Made by a program: the position numbers and the translations under genes
Notes under the pieces: generated by a model
Told to the model about the DNA's origin: nothing
Database searches by the model: none
Seen by the model: only the letters and a program-made list of their open reading frames with translations
Assembly: GCF_049942825.1 (NCBI RefSeq)
Contig: NZ_CP187970.1
Coordinates: 6,076,001-6,140,000 of the forward strand
DNA: 64,000 bases
Direction: 5' to 3'
Origin: Paenibacillus_G sp049942825
GTDB lineage: Bacteria > Bacillota > Bacilli > Paenibacillales > NBRC-103111
Shown here: piece after piece, positions 33,219 to 42,553 of the stretch
Layout: each line of letters begins with the position of its first letter
How positions within the stretch are numbered: the stretch's first letter is position 1

Positions 33219-35624
33219 TTAGACGGCCGATCCGGCGGCCGCAGGACGAAGCACGTAGGTGCGTCCCGCCTCCGTATGGAAGCCCACTGTGCCGTCGTCC
33301 CCCGCTTCCGCCGGCTGGGGCTCATCATTGCCGGCCAGCAGCAGGAAGCTGCCGTTCGCGTGCAGCCGGCAGCGCCCCCCTGCCAGCGAACGGATCCGGG
33401 CCTCGGCCAGCCGGCCCCCCCGCCAGCTCAGGCCGATCTCGAAGCCCCCGCGAGCGCGGAGGCCGTCGACCTCGCCGTCCGGCCAAGCGTCCGGAAGCGC
33501 CGGGAGCAGCCGGATGACGCCGGTGTGCGACTGTACCAGCATCTCGGCGACGCCGGCGGTGTAGCCGAAGTTGCCGTCGATCTGGAACGGCGGATGGGCG
33601 TCGAACAAGTTCGGATAGACGCCTCCCTGCTGGCCCCGCTGCCCCTGCGCTTCGTACTCCGAGGTCAGGCTAAGCAGGTTGCCGATGAGCCGGTACGCTC
33701 GGTTGCCGTCGCCGAAGCGGGCCCACAGGCAGATTTTCCAGGCGAGGCTCCAGCCGGTTCCTGCGTCCCCGCGGCGTTCCAGCGACTGCCGGGCAGCCCG
33801 GAACAGATCAGGTTCATCCTGCTCCGTAAGCTGACGGCCCGGGTACACTCCATAGAGATGTGACACATGCCGGTGGTGCATGTCTTCGTCCCCGAAGTCC
33901 CGCTTCCACTCCTGCAGCTGGCCGTACTGTCCGATCTGCAGCGGCTGCAGGCGGGCCAGCACCTCTTGAAGTCCAACGCTGAACTCCCTATCGGTGCCAA
34001 GCGTCCGTGCCGCCTCGATGCAGTTCGTGAACAAGTCGCAGATCAGCGCCAGATCCATCGTCGCAGCGGCCGTCACCGCGGCAAGCTCCCCCTCTTCCGT
34101 GACGAACCGGTGCTCCGGCGAAGTCGACGGAGCCGTCACCAGGAAGCCGTCGGCATCCTCCACGAGCCAGTCGAGGCAGAAGAGCGCCGCCTCTTTCATT
34201 ACGGGATAAGCCTCACTCCGCAGATAAGCTTCCTCCCGGTTGAAGGCATAACGCTCCCACAGGTGCGTGCTCAGCCAGGCGCCCGCCATCGGCCAGTACG
34301 CCCAGACCGGGTCTCCATGGCCGTAAGCTCCCACCGGCGCGCTCTGCGCCCAAATATCGGAGTTATGGTGGGCGGTCCACCCCCGGAGGCCGTAATTGAC
34401 GGATACCGTCTTGGCCCCGTTGACGGCCAGGCGCCCGATGAAGCCGAGCAGCGGCTCATGGCACTCGGACAGATTGCAGGTCTCGGCCGGCCAGTAGTTC
34501 ATCTGGGCGTTGATGTTCAGCGTGTAGTTGCTGCTCCACGGCGGCCGGACCTCCTTGTTCCAGATGCCCTGCAGGTTCGCCGGCTGGGTGCCTTCGCGTG
34601 AGGAAGAGATGAGCAGATAACGTCCGTAGTGAAACAGCAGCTCCGCAAGCCCGGGATCCCCTGCGCCGTACTCGGCGATCCGGCGGTTGGTCGGCATCCC
34701 TTCGGGCGCGCGCGAGGCGCCAAGCCTCAGGGTGACCCTGCCGAACAGGGCGCGGTAATCGTCCTGGTGCCGCTGCAGCAGCTCTTCGTAGGTATACCCG
34801 GAAGCGGCATGGAGCCAGCCCGCAGCGGCCAGGGATTCGTCTCTCCCATGACCGTCCGGCTGCTTGTCATAGCCGTTGAAGCTTGTCGCGGCGGTGAGCA
34901 GCAGGATGACCTCCGTCGCCCGCTCCACGTGCAGTGCGCCGCCGTCCGCCTGAAGCTCCGCACCGTCCGCCTGAACCCGCAGCCTCGCTTCAAAGCGCAT
35001 GCCTCCCCCGGCATCCCCATCCGCATACTGTACAGGCTCGTCCGTCCGATAGTAATTGGGATCGACGTGTGACGGAGCCCGGCCTCGGAGCACAAGATCT
35101 TCCCCGTCCGCCAAGGTCCGGTGCTTCAGCGGGCTGTCCAGCTTCGCCGTGAAGCTCAGCGCTCCCGGACGGTCTGCCGCAAGCCGCATGACCAGGGCCT
35201 GATCCGGATGGGACACGAAGAGTTCGCGGGTATACGTTACCGCCCCGATCCGGTAGCTCGTCCGGAGGATGCTCCCTTCGACATCGAGATAGCGCTCATA
35301 CTCGCCTGCATGGTCCCCGTGGTGGAAGCGCAGGCTGAGGTCCCCGAGCGGCAGATAGGACTGGGTGTAAGGGCCCAGCATCTCCTTGCACAGCCGATCG
35401 GCCTCGCGGTATCGGCCCTCCAGGGCGAGACGCCGGACCTCCGGCAGCACCTCCCTCGCCCGCGGGTTGTTGTGATCTGCGGGCGCACCGGACCACAGCG
35501 TGTCCTCGTTGAGCTGCAGGAGCTCGTGCTCCACCCCGCCGAACACCATGGCGCCCAGCCTTCCGTTGCCTGCCGGAAGCGCTTCCGTCCAGACTCGGGC
35601 CGGCTTGTCATACGTGAGCTTCAT
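33219..35624 (-). CDS. Glycoside hydrolase family 95 enzyme
   Basis: An 801-residue protein with the GH95 build: an N-terminal beta domain starting at WTEALPAGNGRLGAMVFGG, then an (alpha/alpha)6 barrel with GTQPANLQGIWNKE, NYTLNINAQMNYWPAETCNL and ATMDLALICDLF, and a C-terminal beta domain. GH95 includes alpha-1,2-L-fucosidases and alpha-L-galactosidases, which act on xyloglucan and pectin side chains. No signal peptide was seen, so it works inside the cell. The ATG at 35624 follows GGGAGGGGAGGA. It is a single gene, divergent from the isomerase/epimerase at 35915. Confidence 0.88.
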   Translation of the reverse strand: MKLTYDKPARVWTEALPAGNGRLGAMVFGGVEHELLQLNEDTLWSGAPADHNNPRAREVLPEVRRLALEGRYREADRLCKEMLGPYTQSYLPLGDLSLRFHHGDHAGEYERYLDVEGSILRTSYRIGAVTYTRELFVSHPDQALVMRLAADRPGALSFTAKLDSPLKHRTLADGEDLVLRGRAPSHVDPNYYRTDEPVQYADGDAGGGMRFEARLRVQADGAELQADGGALHVERATEVILLLTAATSFNGYDKQPDGHGRDESLAAAGWLHAASGYTYEELLQRHQDDYRALFGRVTLRLGASRAPEGMPTNRRIAEYGAGDPGLAELLFHYGRYLLISSSREGTQPANLQGIWNKEVRPPWSSNYTLNINAQMNYWPAETCNLSECHEPLLGFIGRLAVNGAKTVSVNYGLRGWTAHHNSDIWAQSAPVGAYGHGDPVWAYWPMAGAWLSTHLWERYAFNREEAYLRSEAYPVMKEAALFCLDWLVEDADGFLVTAPSTSPEHRFVTEEGELAAVTAAATMDLALICDLFTNCIEAARTLGTDREFSVGLQEVLARLQPLQIGQYGQLQEWKRDFGDEDMHHRHVSHLYGVYPGRQLTEQDEPDLFRAARQSLERRGDAGTGWSLAWKICLWARFGDGNRAYRLIGNLLSLTSEYEAQGQRGQQGGVYPNLFDAHPPFQIDGNFGYTAGVAEMLVQSHTGVIRLLPALPDAWPDGEVDGLRARGGFEIGLSWRGGRLAEARIRSLAGGRCRLHANGSFLLLAGNDEPQPAEAGDDGTVGFHTEAGRTYVLRPAAAGSAV

Positions 35625-35914
35625 CGTGAATCCTCCCCTCCCGGCTTCACCGGGCTCTGTGATCTCTTCATCGTAACACAGGCAGATGCCTCCCGGGCCA
35701 GTAGCAGAACGCATCATTTTTCATGTCAAAATCCGCTATTTCCGGGCGGAGGGGCGAAGGACCCGGTGTCCCAACCAGGCTGTCTTCCATTCTATGCACA
35801 GGTGTGCAAAAGCGCCCGAATCCGATATAATATAATCGTTATATAAACGCTTCAATCCCGCAATCCTACTTCAAAGCCATTCTATTCAGCACTCGGAAGG
35901 GGTATCGTATTCGT

Positions 35915-36757
35915 ATGAGCAAACCCGGTATTCTCGCACACAATTTCGGCCGCCTGCCGCTCGAGGAGCTGGCTGACCGCGTGGCCGGCGCAGGCCTTGC
36001 CAGCGTCCAGCTTGCGCTCGCCAAAGCCTTGTCCGACGTCGACAGCGCTACGGGCAAGCTGAGCCCAGGTCTTGCCAACCATGTCGGCGAAGCCTTCGCA
36101 AAGCGCGGGGTGCGGATCGCCAGCCTCGGCTGCTACATCAACCCGGTGCATCCGGACCCCGAGCTGCGCAAACAGGAGCTGCGCCGCTTCAAGGAGCACC
36201 TGCGGTTCTGCCGTGACTTCGGCGCAAGCGTCGTCGCCACGGAAACGGGCAAGCTCGACACCTTCAAGGCGGACGAACCGGACCGCTATGAGGAGAAGGC
36301 CTTCGAGACGCTCCGCAGCTCCGTGCTGGAGCTCGCCGAAGAAGCTGACAAGTGGGGCGTCACCGTCGGCATTGAGCCGGCCTACACCCTCGTCATCCAC
36401 TCGACGGAAGGCATGCTCCGCCTGCTCGAGGAAGTGCCTACCTCCACGCTCGGCGTCGTGCTTGATCCGTGCAATCTGCTGAACGCCTCCCTCATCGACC
36501 GCCAGCATGAGATCATCTCGGCGGCATTCGACGCGCTGGCCGACCGCACGGTGCTTTTCCATGCCAAGGACATCCGCAAGACCGCTTCCGGCGGGACCGA
36601 ATACACGCCGCTCGGTACGGGCGAGCTCGACTACCCGCACTTCCTCCGCCTGGTGAAGGAGCGCAAGCCGCACTGCCACATCACGATGGAGGGCCTCGAG
36701 CCGGACCAGATCGCCCCTTCGCTGGACTTTTTCCGCAAGGCGTGGAACGAGGTGTAA
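35915..36757 (+). CDS. Sugar phosphate isomerase/epimerase (xylose-isomerase-like TIM barrel)
   Basis: A 280-residue TIM-barrel protein of the AP-endonuclease-2/xylose-isomerase-like family. Metal-binding residues are likely in GIEPAYTLV (Glu), VLDPCNLL (Asp), FHAKDIRK (His, Asp) and ITMEGL (Glu). IolE, IolI and various epimerases share this fold. It is near the iol operon but separate from it and on the other strand, so I do not name it IolI. GGAAGGGG lies twelve bases before the ATG. Twin overlapping TATAAT elements at 35826-35836 probably form the -10. A terminator follows. Confidence 0.78.
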   Translation: MSKPGILAHNFGRLPLEELADRVAGAGLASVQLALAKALSDVDSATGKLSPGLANHVGEAFAKRGVRIASLGCYINPVHPDPELRKQELRRFKEHLRFCRDFGASVVATETGKLDTFKADEPDRYEEKAFETLRSSVLELAEEADKWGVTVGIEPAYTLVIHSTEGMLRLLEEVPTSTLGVVLDPCNLLNASLIDRQHEIISAAFDALADRTVLFHAKDIRKTASGGTEYTPLGTGELDYPHFLRLVKERKPHCHITMEGLEPDQIAPSLDFFRKAWNEV

Positions 36758-36769
36758 GAAGCCAGCATG

Positions 36770-36808
36770 AAAAAAAGACCGTCCGGGAACTGTGCCGGGC
36801 GGTCTTTT
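36770..36808 (+). terminator. Terminator after the isomerase gene
   Basis: AAAAGACCG-TCCGG pairs with CCGGG-CGGTCTTTT, with A- and T-runs on either side. Confidence 0.85.
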
Positions 36809-36918
36809 GGCGTGGGAGGGCGCACTCTTGGACCCACTCCCCCATCAATGCACACGCCCGCCAGCCCGCGCGCGAAGCGCTGGGAGCCGGTCAAGCGGCA
36901 CAGTTCCGCTTGAAAGCC

Positions 36919-37108
36919 AAATAGAGGAACTACGATGCGCTATTTGCTCATTTTCACACGGGTGACAGGAAATAACGGAACTACGATTCGCTATGCGACC
37001 GTATTCCCCCTCCTGCCCTGAATTTGCGGCAAATAAGTAACTGTAGTTCCTCTATTTTAATTTTCGCCCCTTAAATGGAGCAAATAAGATACCTGAGTTC
37101 CGCTATCT
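36919..37108. repeat. Four-unit F-F-R-R intergenic element, copy 2 (best preserved)
   Basis: GGAACT cores are at 36926 and 36977 (forward) and AGTTCC cores at 37045 and 37096 (reverse). Spacing is 51, 68 and 51 bp, identical to copy 1. Each unit is bounded by AAATA/TATTT-like ends. The remaining sequence of 36809-37458 holds no recognisable gene. Confidence 0.88.
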
Positions 37109-37458
37109 GCCGAGCCCTCTCCACTCCCCATTCCCCCGCAGGGGGCATGCAGAAAATCAGCCAAACTGCTGCCTGTCAAGGCGGGTCGGATCGGATGAGA
37201 CGGCGAGCATATAGTACCATCCTTAGATTCACGGGACAGTCCATCCCTGGTCCGCGGTGCAGGATTATAGGCACTGCCGAAGCCGTAGCGCCTGTTCTCC
37301 CTGTACAGCTGTTGTGCACGATAGTCGATCATCGGCCCAGGCCTGGCATCAGCCGTCCTTCCTTTTCGTCGGAAGCGGCTTCACGATCAGCTGCGCTCAA
37401 GCACTTCTACCTCGTTGGGTCCCGCTTTGTTCAGTAGTGCATCCCCGCAGCCGACCCG

Positions 37459-38517
37459 CTACACCGCTTCGCTCCCCACCTGCCCGCCTGCCCCGATGCC
37501 GGCCCGCGCAATCTCGCTCAGCTTCACCGGACGCCCCTGCTGCCAAGACAGCTTCGCCGCATGGGCGATCCTCTCCGCCTGCAGCGCGTCGATGCCGTCC
37601 ACCGGCAGCGGCCGATCGTGCAGCAGCGCCTCCACGAACTGCCGGGTCTCGTCGATGTACGCCTCATTGTACCGCTCGAGGAAAAAATGCAGCGGCTTAT
37701 CGCGCCGCAGCCCCTCTGCCGTCGACACCTCCGCCGTATTCGGATGGTCGTTGCTGACGGCGGCGCTGCCCCGGGAGCCGAACACTTCCACCCGCTGGTC
37801 GTAGCCGTAGACCGCCTGCCGGGAGTTGTCGATGACGCCGAGCGCCCCGCTCGCAAAACGAAGCGTAACGATCGCCGTATCCACGTCCCCATGCTCGGCG
37901 AATACAGGGTCCACAAGCACGCCACCCTGCGCATACACCTCCACCACTTCGCTGCCGGACAGGAAGCGCGCCATATCGAAGTCATGGATCATCATGTCCA
38001 TGAACAGTCCGCCGGACTTTGCAATGTAGTCCGGATGGGGCGGATTCGGGTCCCGCGAGGTGATTCGGACGATATGCGGCTCACCGATCGTGCCCTGCAG
38101 CACATGCTCCCGTACCCGGCGGAAGTTATGGTCGAAGCGGCGGTTGAAGCCGACCTGCAGCTTGACGCCCGCTGCCTGCACGGCTTCGAGCGCCGCTTCC
38201 GTCGCGGAGAGATCCATGCTGACCGGCTTTTCGCAGAAAATATGCTTGCCCGCCCGGGCTGCCTCGATGATCAATTCGACGTGCGTGTCGGTGGACGAGC
38301 AGATAAATACCGCATCGATGTCCGCACGGGAGAGAATCTCCCCGCTGTCCTTCGTCACCTGCCCGATCCCACGCTCGGCCGCCCAGGCCTCCAGCTCAGG
38401 GCCTGCAAACAAGTCGCTGATCGCCGCCACTTCCGCTCCCGGCAGACGAAGCAGATTGTCCGCGTGAATTTTGCCGATCCGCCCTGCTCCGATAATCCCG
38501 ATTCTGATCTTCTTCAT
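37459..38517 (-). CDS. iolG: Inositol 2-dehydrogenase
   Basis: A 352-residue NAD-dependent dehydrogenase that oxidises myo-inositol to 2-keto-myo-inositol. It has the Rossmann start IRIGIIGAGRIGKIHADNL, EKPVSMD with the catalytic Lys, and GGLFMDMMIHDFDMARF with the Asp and His of IolG. It overlaps iolJ by 4 bp (ATGA type), so the two are coupled. It is the last gene of the iol operon, and no convincing terminator follows. Other Gfo/Idh/MocA functions are possible in isolation, but the operon makes IolG likely. Confidence 0.9.
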   Translation of the reverse strand: MKKIRIGIIGAGRIGKIHADNLLRLPGAEVAAISDLFAGPELEAWAAERGIGQVTKDSGEILSRADIDAVFICSSTDTHVELIIEAARAGKHIFCEKPVSMDLSATEAALEAVQAAGVKLQVGFNRRFDHNFRRVREHVLQGTIGEPHIVRITSRDPNPPHPDYIAKSGGLFMDMMIHDFDMARFLSGSEVVEVYAQGGVLVDPVFAEHGDVDTAIVTLRFASGALGVIDNSRQAVYGYDQRVEVFGSRGSAAVSNDHPNTAEVSTAEGLRRDKPLHFFLERYNEAYIDETRQFVEALLHDRPLPVDGIDALQAERIAHAAKLSWQQGRPVKLSEIARAGIGAGGQVGSEAV

Positions 38518-39392
38518 CTCGTATATCCCTCCGCTTTGCCTGCACTGCCGAACAGGCGGATTTTGGCTCGTACCGATGCCTTGACGGCTTCTCTTGCGAG
38601 AATGAGATAGGAACGCGGGTCGTAAGCCTCCGGGTGCTCCGCCAGGTAGCTGCGGATGGCCGCCGTGCAGGCCGCCTGATTGTCCGTATTCACGTTGATC
38701 TTGCAGGTGCCGTGCGCGATCGCCTCACGGATCTCCTCGTCAGGCAGGCCGCTGCCCCCGTGCAGCACAAGCGGCAGTCCTGTCAGCTGCCGGATCTCCT
38801 CCATGCGGGAGAAGCCCAGCTTGGGCTGTCCCCGGTAGGGACCGTGCACGGAGCCGAGCGCAGGGGCCAGGCAGTCGATGCCCGTCTCCCGCACGAGCCG
38901 GACGCAGTCTTCGGGCACGGCGTACATGTCCTCCGCCTCATCGACGACAAGGTCGTCCTCCCGGCCGGTGATGCGGCCGAGCTCAGCCTCCACGGTCGCG
39001 CCCAGCACATGGGCTGCCTGCGTTACCCGCCCGGTCACGTCGATGTTCTCTTCCAAGCCATGGTGGGAAGCATCAATCATGACGGAGGTAAAACCAGCCT
39101 TCAGCGCCCGAAGACAGACCTCGTACGTGGACCCGTGATCGAGATGCAGGGCAACCGGTACGGTAATCCCATAGTGGCCGATCAACGCCCTCACCATACC
39201 GGCGATGCAGGGAAGTCCGCCCATATAAGGGATGTACGCCTCGCTGACGCCGAGAATGACCGGCGCCTGCTCCTCCTCGGCTCCCAGCAGGATCGCCTGG
39301 GTGAATTCCAGGTTGTTGAGATTGAACTGCCCGACGGCATAGCCCCCCTCGAGCGCTTGCTCCAGCATGTCTTTCATCGAAACGAGCGTCAT
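38514..39392 (-). CDS. iolJ: Class II aldolase IolJ
   Basis: A 292-residue zinc-dependent class II aldolase. It has HLDHGSTYEVC (zinc His and catalytic Asp), SHHGLEENI, VEAELGRITG, APALGSVHG and LHGGSGLPDEEI in order. In an iol operon this splits 6-phospho-5-dehydro-2-deoxygluconate into DHAP and malonate semialdehyde. The closely related FbaA would give the same motifs; context decides. It starts 632 bp after the iolA stop, an unusually large gap in an otherwise compact operon. Confidence 0.87.
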   Translation of the reverse strand: MTLVSMKDMLEQALEGGYAVGQFNLNNLEFTQAILLGAEEEQAPVILGVSEAYIPYMGGLPCIAGMVRALIGHYGITVPVALHLDHGSTYEVCLRALKAGFTSVMIDASHHGLEENIDVTGRVTQAAHVLGATVEAELGRITGREDDLVVDEAEDMYAVPEDCVRLVRETGIDCLAPALGSVHGPYRGQPKLGFSRMEEIRQLTGLPLVLHGGSGLPDEEIREAIAHGTCKINVNTDNQAACTAAIRSYLAEHPEAYDPRSYLILAREAVKASVRAKIRLFGSAGKAEGYTR

Positions 39393-40024
39393 TCCCCATA
39401 CCCTCCTTTACTTGGTGAAAAAGGCCTTGTGTGTCTAAGCAGACTTCCGCTGACAGGTGCGCGTTATACAAGCTAGGTGCCCAATCCCGGTGCCGACTCA
39501 AGGCATCGGCGCTGTCTGTTCACCAGTTGGCGGCAGCCCCCCGTGATGCAACGGCCAAAAATGAGTGCTGCCATACGTCGACCTCGCTGGTACAAGCCAG
39601 CCGCTCCTAACCGGGGATGCTGGGCACCGGCATCAGCCTCATCGCGCCTGTCAACAGCCTTGCTGCCGGTTAGTAAGGGCACAGCTGCTCTTCGTTGGGG
39701 CGATGCAGTGTCCGCCTGCAGCCCCTGGCTGCATGTCGGCGTCAGCTCAGCTGCTCTTGGCTAGGCGATGCACTGTGCGCCTGCAGCCCCTGACGGCTGC
39801 CTCTGCATGGAACGCCGGCAGCTCGCCGGGCATGCAGCTCCCCGTATCCGCTGAGCTCCCCATGCCGACGGCCCCTGGCTGTCGGCCGGCACGCCCGCTT
39901 ATCGCTGCAGGGTTTAGCCGCTGGCGGTGTCACCCTGGCTGACCTTTCCCTGCAGTCTTCCGGCCGCCGTCTCAGCCCTCAGCTCACTGCCCGAAAGCCC
40001 GCCCGCCGTCTCAAGTCCCTTTTT
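39393..40024. other. 632-bp GC-rich gap inside the iol operon with a 66-bp repeat
   Basis: No gene is convincing on either strand. A direct repeat of about 66 bp begins CAGCTGCTCTT at 39682 and again at 39748, both continuing with GATGCA.TGT and CGCCTGCAGCCCCTG. Several inverted GC stems are also present. It may be the degraded remnant of a lost gene, but no iolB remnant could be recognised by eye. Confidence 0.5.
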
Positions 40025-41482
40025 TTACCAGCGGGCCGTAACCATCTTCTTGCGCGTGTAGAACTCCACGCCGTCCGTGCCGTTGGCATGCAGGTCGCCG
40101 TAGAACGACTTCTTCCAGCCGGAGAACGGGAAGAACGCCATCGGCGCGGGCACCCCGAGATTGACGCCGAGCATGCCCGCATCGATCGTTTCGCGGAACT
40201 GGCGTACCGCGCTTCCGCTTTTCGTGAACAAGCACGCGCCGTTGGCGAACTCGGAGCGGTTGGCCAGCTCAATCGCTTCCTCCAGCGTCCCTACGCGGAC
40301 AATGGAGAGCACCGGGGCAAAAATCTCATCCTGCCAGATCTTCATCCCGCACTCCACGCCGTCGAAGATCGTCGGGCCGACGAAGTAGCCGCTGCCGTCT
40401 GCCGCCGCATCCCTGCGCCCGTCGCGGAGCAAGATCGCGCCCTCGTTCTCGCCGGTCTCGATGTACTTCAGCGTCCGCTCCTTGTGCGGGCCGCGGATGA
40501 CCGGCCCTAGGAAGACGCCGTCCTCCAGCCCATTGCCGATCGTGATCGCATCCGCCGCCTGAAGCAGCTTCTCCACGAGCGCATCGCCGATGTCACCGAC
40601 AGCCACCACCACGGAGCAGGCCATGCAGCGCTCACCCGCAGAGCCGAAGGCCGCGTTCGTGATCTCCTTGACCGTAAGCTCCAGGTCCGCATCCGGCAGC
40701 ACGATGGAATGATTCTTCGCGCCGGCGAGCGCCTGTACGCGTTTGCCATGCTTCGATGCGGTCGTGTAGACGTACTCGGCCACCGGCTGGGAGCCGACGA
40801 AGGACACCGCCCCGATCCCCGGATGCTCGAGAATCCCGTTCACCACGTCATGCGCCCCGTGCACGATGTTCAGCACGCCGTCCGGCAGGCCGGCTTCCTG
40901 GAACAGCTCCGCCAGCCGGTTCGCAAGCAGAGGCGTCCGCTCGGAAGGCTTCAGCACGAACGTATTGCCGCAGGCAATCGCGAGCGGGAACATCCAGCAG
41001 GGCACCATCATCGGGAAGTTGAACGGCGTGATGCCGCCTACCACCCCGACCGGGTAGCGGTACATGCCGGACTCCAGGCCCGTCGCAATGTCCGGCAGCT
41101 GCCGGCCCATCATCAGGTTCGGCGCGCCGGCCGCGAACTCCACGCACTCGATGCCGCGCTGCACTTCGCCGTAGGCTTCGCTGTAGCTTTTGCCGTTCTC
41201 CAGCGTGACGAGCTTCGCGAGCTCCTCCCAGTGCTCGACGAGCAGCTGCTGGTAGCGGAATAGGATGCGGGCGCGCCTTGGCACCGGCGTACGGCTCCAT
41301 GCCGTGAACGCCTCTTTGGCCGTCCGCACGGCCAGATCGACGTCTCCCTTCGTGGACAAAGGCACCTGCGCGATCACTTCCTCCGTCGCTGGATTGTACA
41401 CCGGCTCGGAGCGATCCGACTCGGACCCGATCCAGCGGCCGCCGATCCAGTTGTTCAGCACCTGCGTAATCACTTGGCTCAT
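40025..41482 (-). CDS. iolA: Methylmalonate-semialdehyde dehydrogenase (CoA-acylating)
   Basis: A 485-residue aldehyde dehydrogenase of the MmsA/IolA class. It has ITPFNFPMMVPCWMFPLAIA, the nucleotide-binding VSFVGSQPVAEYV, the catalytic Cys in GSAGERCMACSVVV and the family-specific GAKNHSIVLPDA. It turns malonate semialdehyde and CoA into acetyl-CoA and CO2, the last step of inositol breakdown. It starts 57 bp after iolC. Confidence 0.93.
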   Translation of the reverse strand: MSQVITQVLNNWIGGRWIGSESDRSEPVYNPATEEVIAQVPLSTKGDVDLAVRTAKEAFTAWSRTPVPRRARILFRYQQLLVEHWEELAKLVTLENGKSYSEAYGEVQRGIECVEFAAGAPNLMMGRQLPDIATGLESGMYRYPVGVVGGITPFNFPMMVPCWMFPLAIACGNTFVLKPSERTPLLANRLAELFQEAGLPDGVLNIVHGAHDVVNGILEHPGIGAVSFVGSQPVAEYVYTTASKHGKRVQALAGAKNHSIVLPDADLELTVKEITNAAFGSAGERCMACSVVVAVGDIGDALVEKLLQAADAITIGNGLEDGVFLGPVIRGPHKERTLKYIETGENEGAILLRDGRRDAAADGSGYFVGPTIFDGVECGMKIWQDEIFAPVLSIVRVGTLEEAIELANRSEFANGACLFTKSGSAVRQFRETIDAGMLGVNLGVPAPMAFFPFSGWKKSFYGDLHANGTDGVEFYTRKKMVTARW

Positions 41483-41539
41483 AGGGGGTGCTCCTCTCTA
41501 GTCAGGTTCATTGGTATCAACACAGCCTATTCAAAAAAA

Positions 41540-42553
41540 TCACACCGTCGCCGTAATCTCCCCGCGGTTGCACCGGTCGATGTAGTCCTCGACGGCCTCG
41601 GCGGTCGGCATCGCATCCGAGCAGCTGTGCGACGAAATGACGATGCAGGCGGCGGCGCTGCCGAACTCCATGCTTTTCTCCAGCGTCCAGCCCTGCATGA
41701 CGCCGTACAGGAAGCCGGCCGCATAGGAATCACCTGCGCCGAACGTCTTGACGACCTTAGCCGGGAAACTCTTAGCCCGGTGGGAGGCGCCATCCCGCGT
41801 ATACGCGATCGAGCCCTCCTTACCGTGTTTGATGATGACGATCTTCGCCGCGTAATCGAACCACTTCGCCGCCGTTACCCGGTCATCGCCGCCCGGATTG
41901 CCCCCGAGCGCCTCCATCATATCGAACTCCTCGCGGGTGCCGAGCAGGATGTCGCACTTCTCGGCCGCCAGGTTGTAGTAGACCGCAGTTTCTTCCTTGG
42001 AAGTCCAGGTGTACGGCCGGTAATCGAGGTCGAAGGCCACGACCGCCCCGTGCTTCCTGGCATAGTCGAGCGCCAGGAATACCGCTTCCCGCGATGGACT
42101 CTTCGCAAGCGCCGTCCCCGAGATCAGGAGCAGCTTCGCTTCCGCGATGAGATCCTCGCGGACCTCAAGCGGAGACAGCAGCAGGTCGGCGGCGTTATCG
42201 CGGTACATCAGGATGCTGCACTCCGAGGGGCTTTTGATCTCCGTAAAAGCCAGCCCCGTCACCGCCCCCGTCCGGTCCGTCACGACATTCTCCGTGGAGA
42301 TCCGGTTGCGCTCCAGATAATCCGTGATGAAGCGACCCATCTGGTCGTCCGCCACCTTGCCGATGAACGCCGTGCGCAGGCCGAGCCGCGACATGCCGAT
42401 CGTGATATTCGCCGGAGAGCCGCCGACATACTTGGTGAACGTCATCGTCTCCTCCATCGGGCGGTTGATCTCGTTCGCGTTGAGATCGATGCAGAGGCGG
42501 CCGACCGCCACAAAATCCAGCGGCTTGCCCGCCGCAAAGGAAACGTAACTCAT
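41540..42553 (-). CDS. iolC: 5-dehydro-2-deoxygluconokinase
   Basis: A 337-residue PfkB/ribokinase-family kinase. It has the N-terminal signature YVGGSPANITIGMSRLG and the C-terminal GAGDSYAAGFLYG with the catalytic Asp. IolC phosphorylates 2-deoxy-5-keto-D-gluconate. I start at the ATG at 42553, whose first base is shared with the iolE stop (TAATG), giving tight translational coupling. A longer in-frame start at 42721 would lie within iolE. Confidence 0.92.
   Translation of the reverse strand: MSYVSFAAGKPLDFVAVGRLCIDLNANEINRPMEETMTFTKYVGGSPANITIGMSRLGLRTAFIGKVADDQMGRFITDYLERNRISTENVVTDRTGAVTGLAFTEIKSPSECSILMYRDNAADLLLSPLEVREDLIAEAKLLLISGTALAKSPSREAVFLALDYARKHGAVVAFDLDYRPYTWTSKEETAVYYNLAAEKCDILLGTREEFDMMEALGGNPGGDDRVTAAKWFDYAAKIVIIKHGKEGSIAYTRDGASHRAKSFPAKVVKTFGAGDSYAAGFLYGVMQGWTLEKSMEFGSAAACIVISSHSCSDAMPTAEAVEDYIDRCNRGEITATV

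Noticed and set aside
35915..36757. Naming the isomerase/epimerase IolI
   Set aside because: It is on the opposite strand and outside the iol operon, and the fold is shared by many enzymes.
39477..39942. Short open frames in the iol gap as possible genes
   Set aside because: No ribosome sites, no recognisable domain, and they cross the 66-bp repeat.
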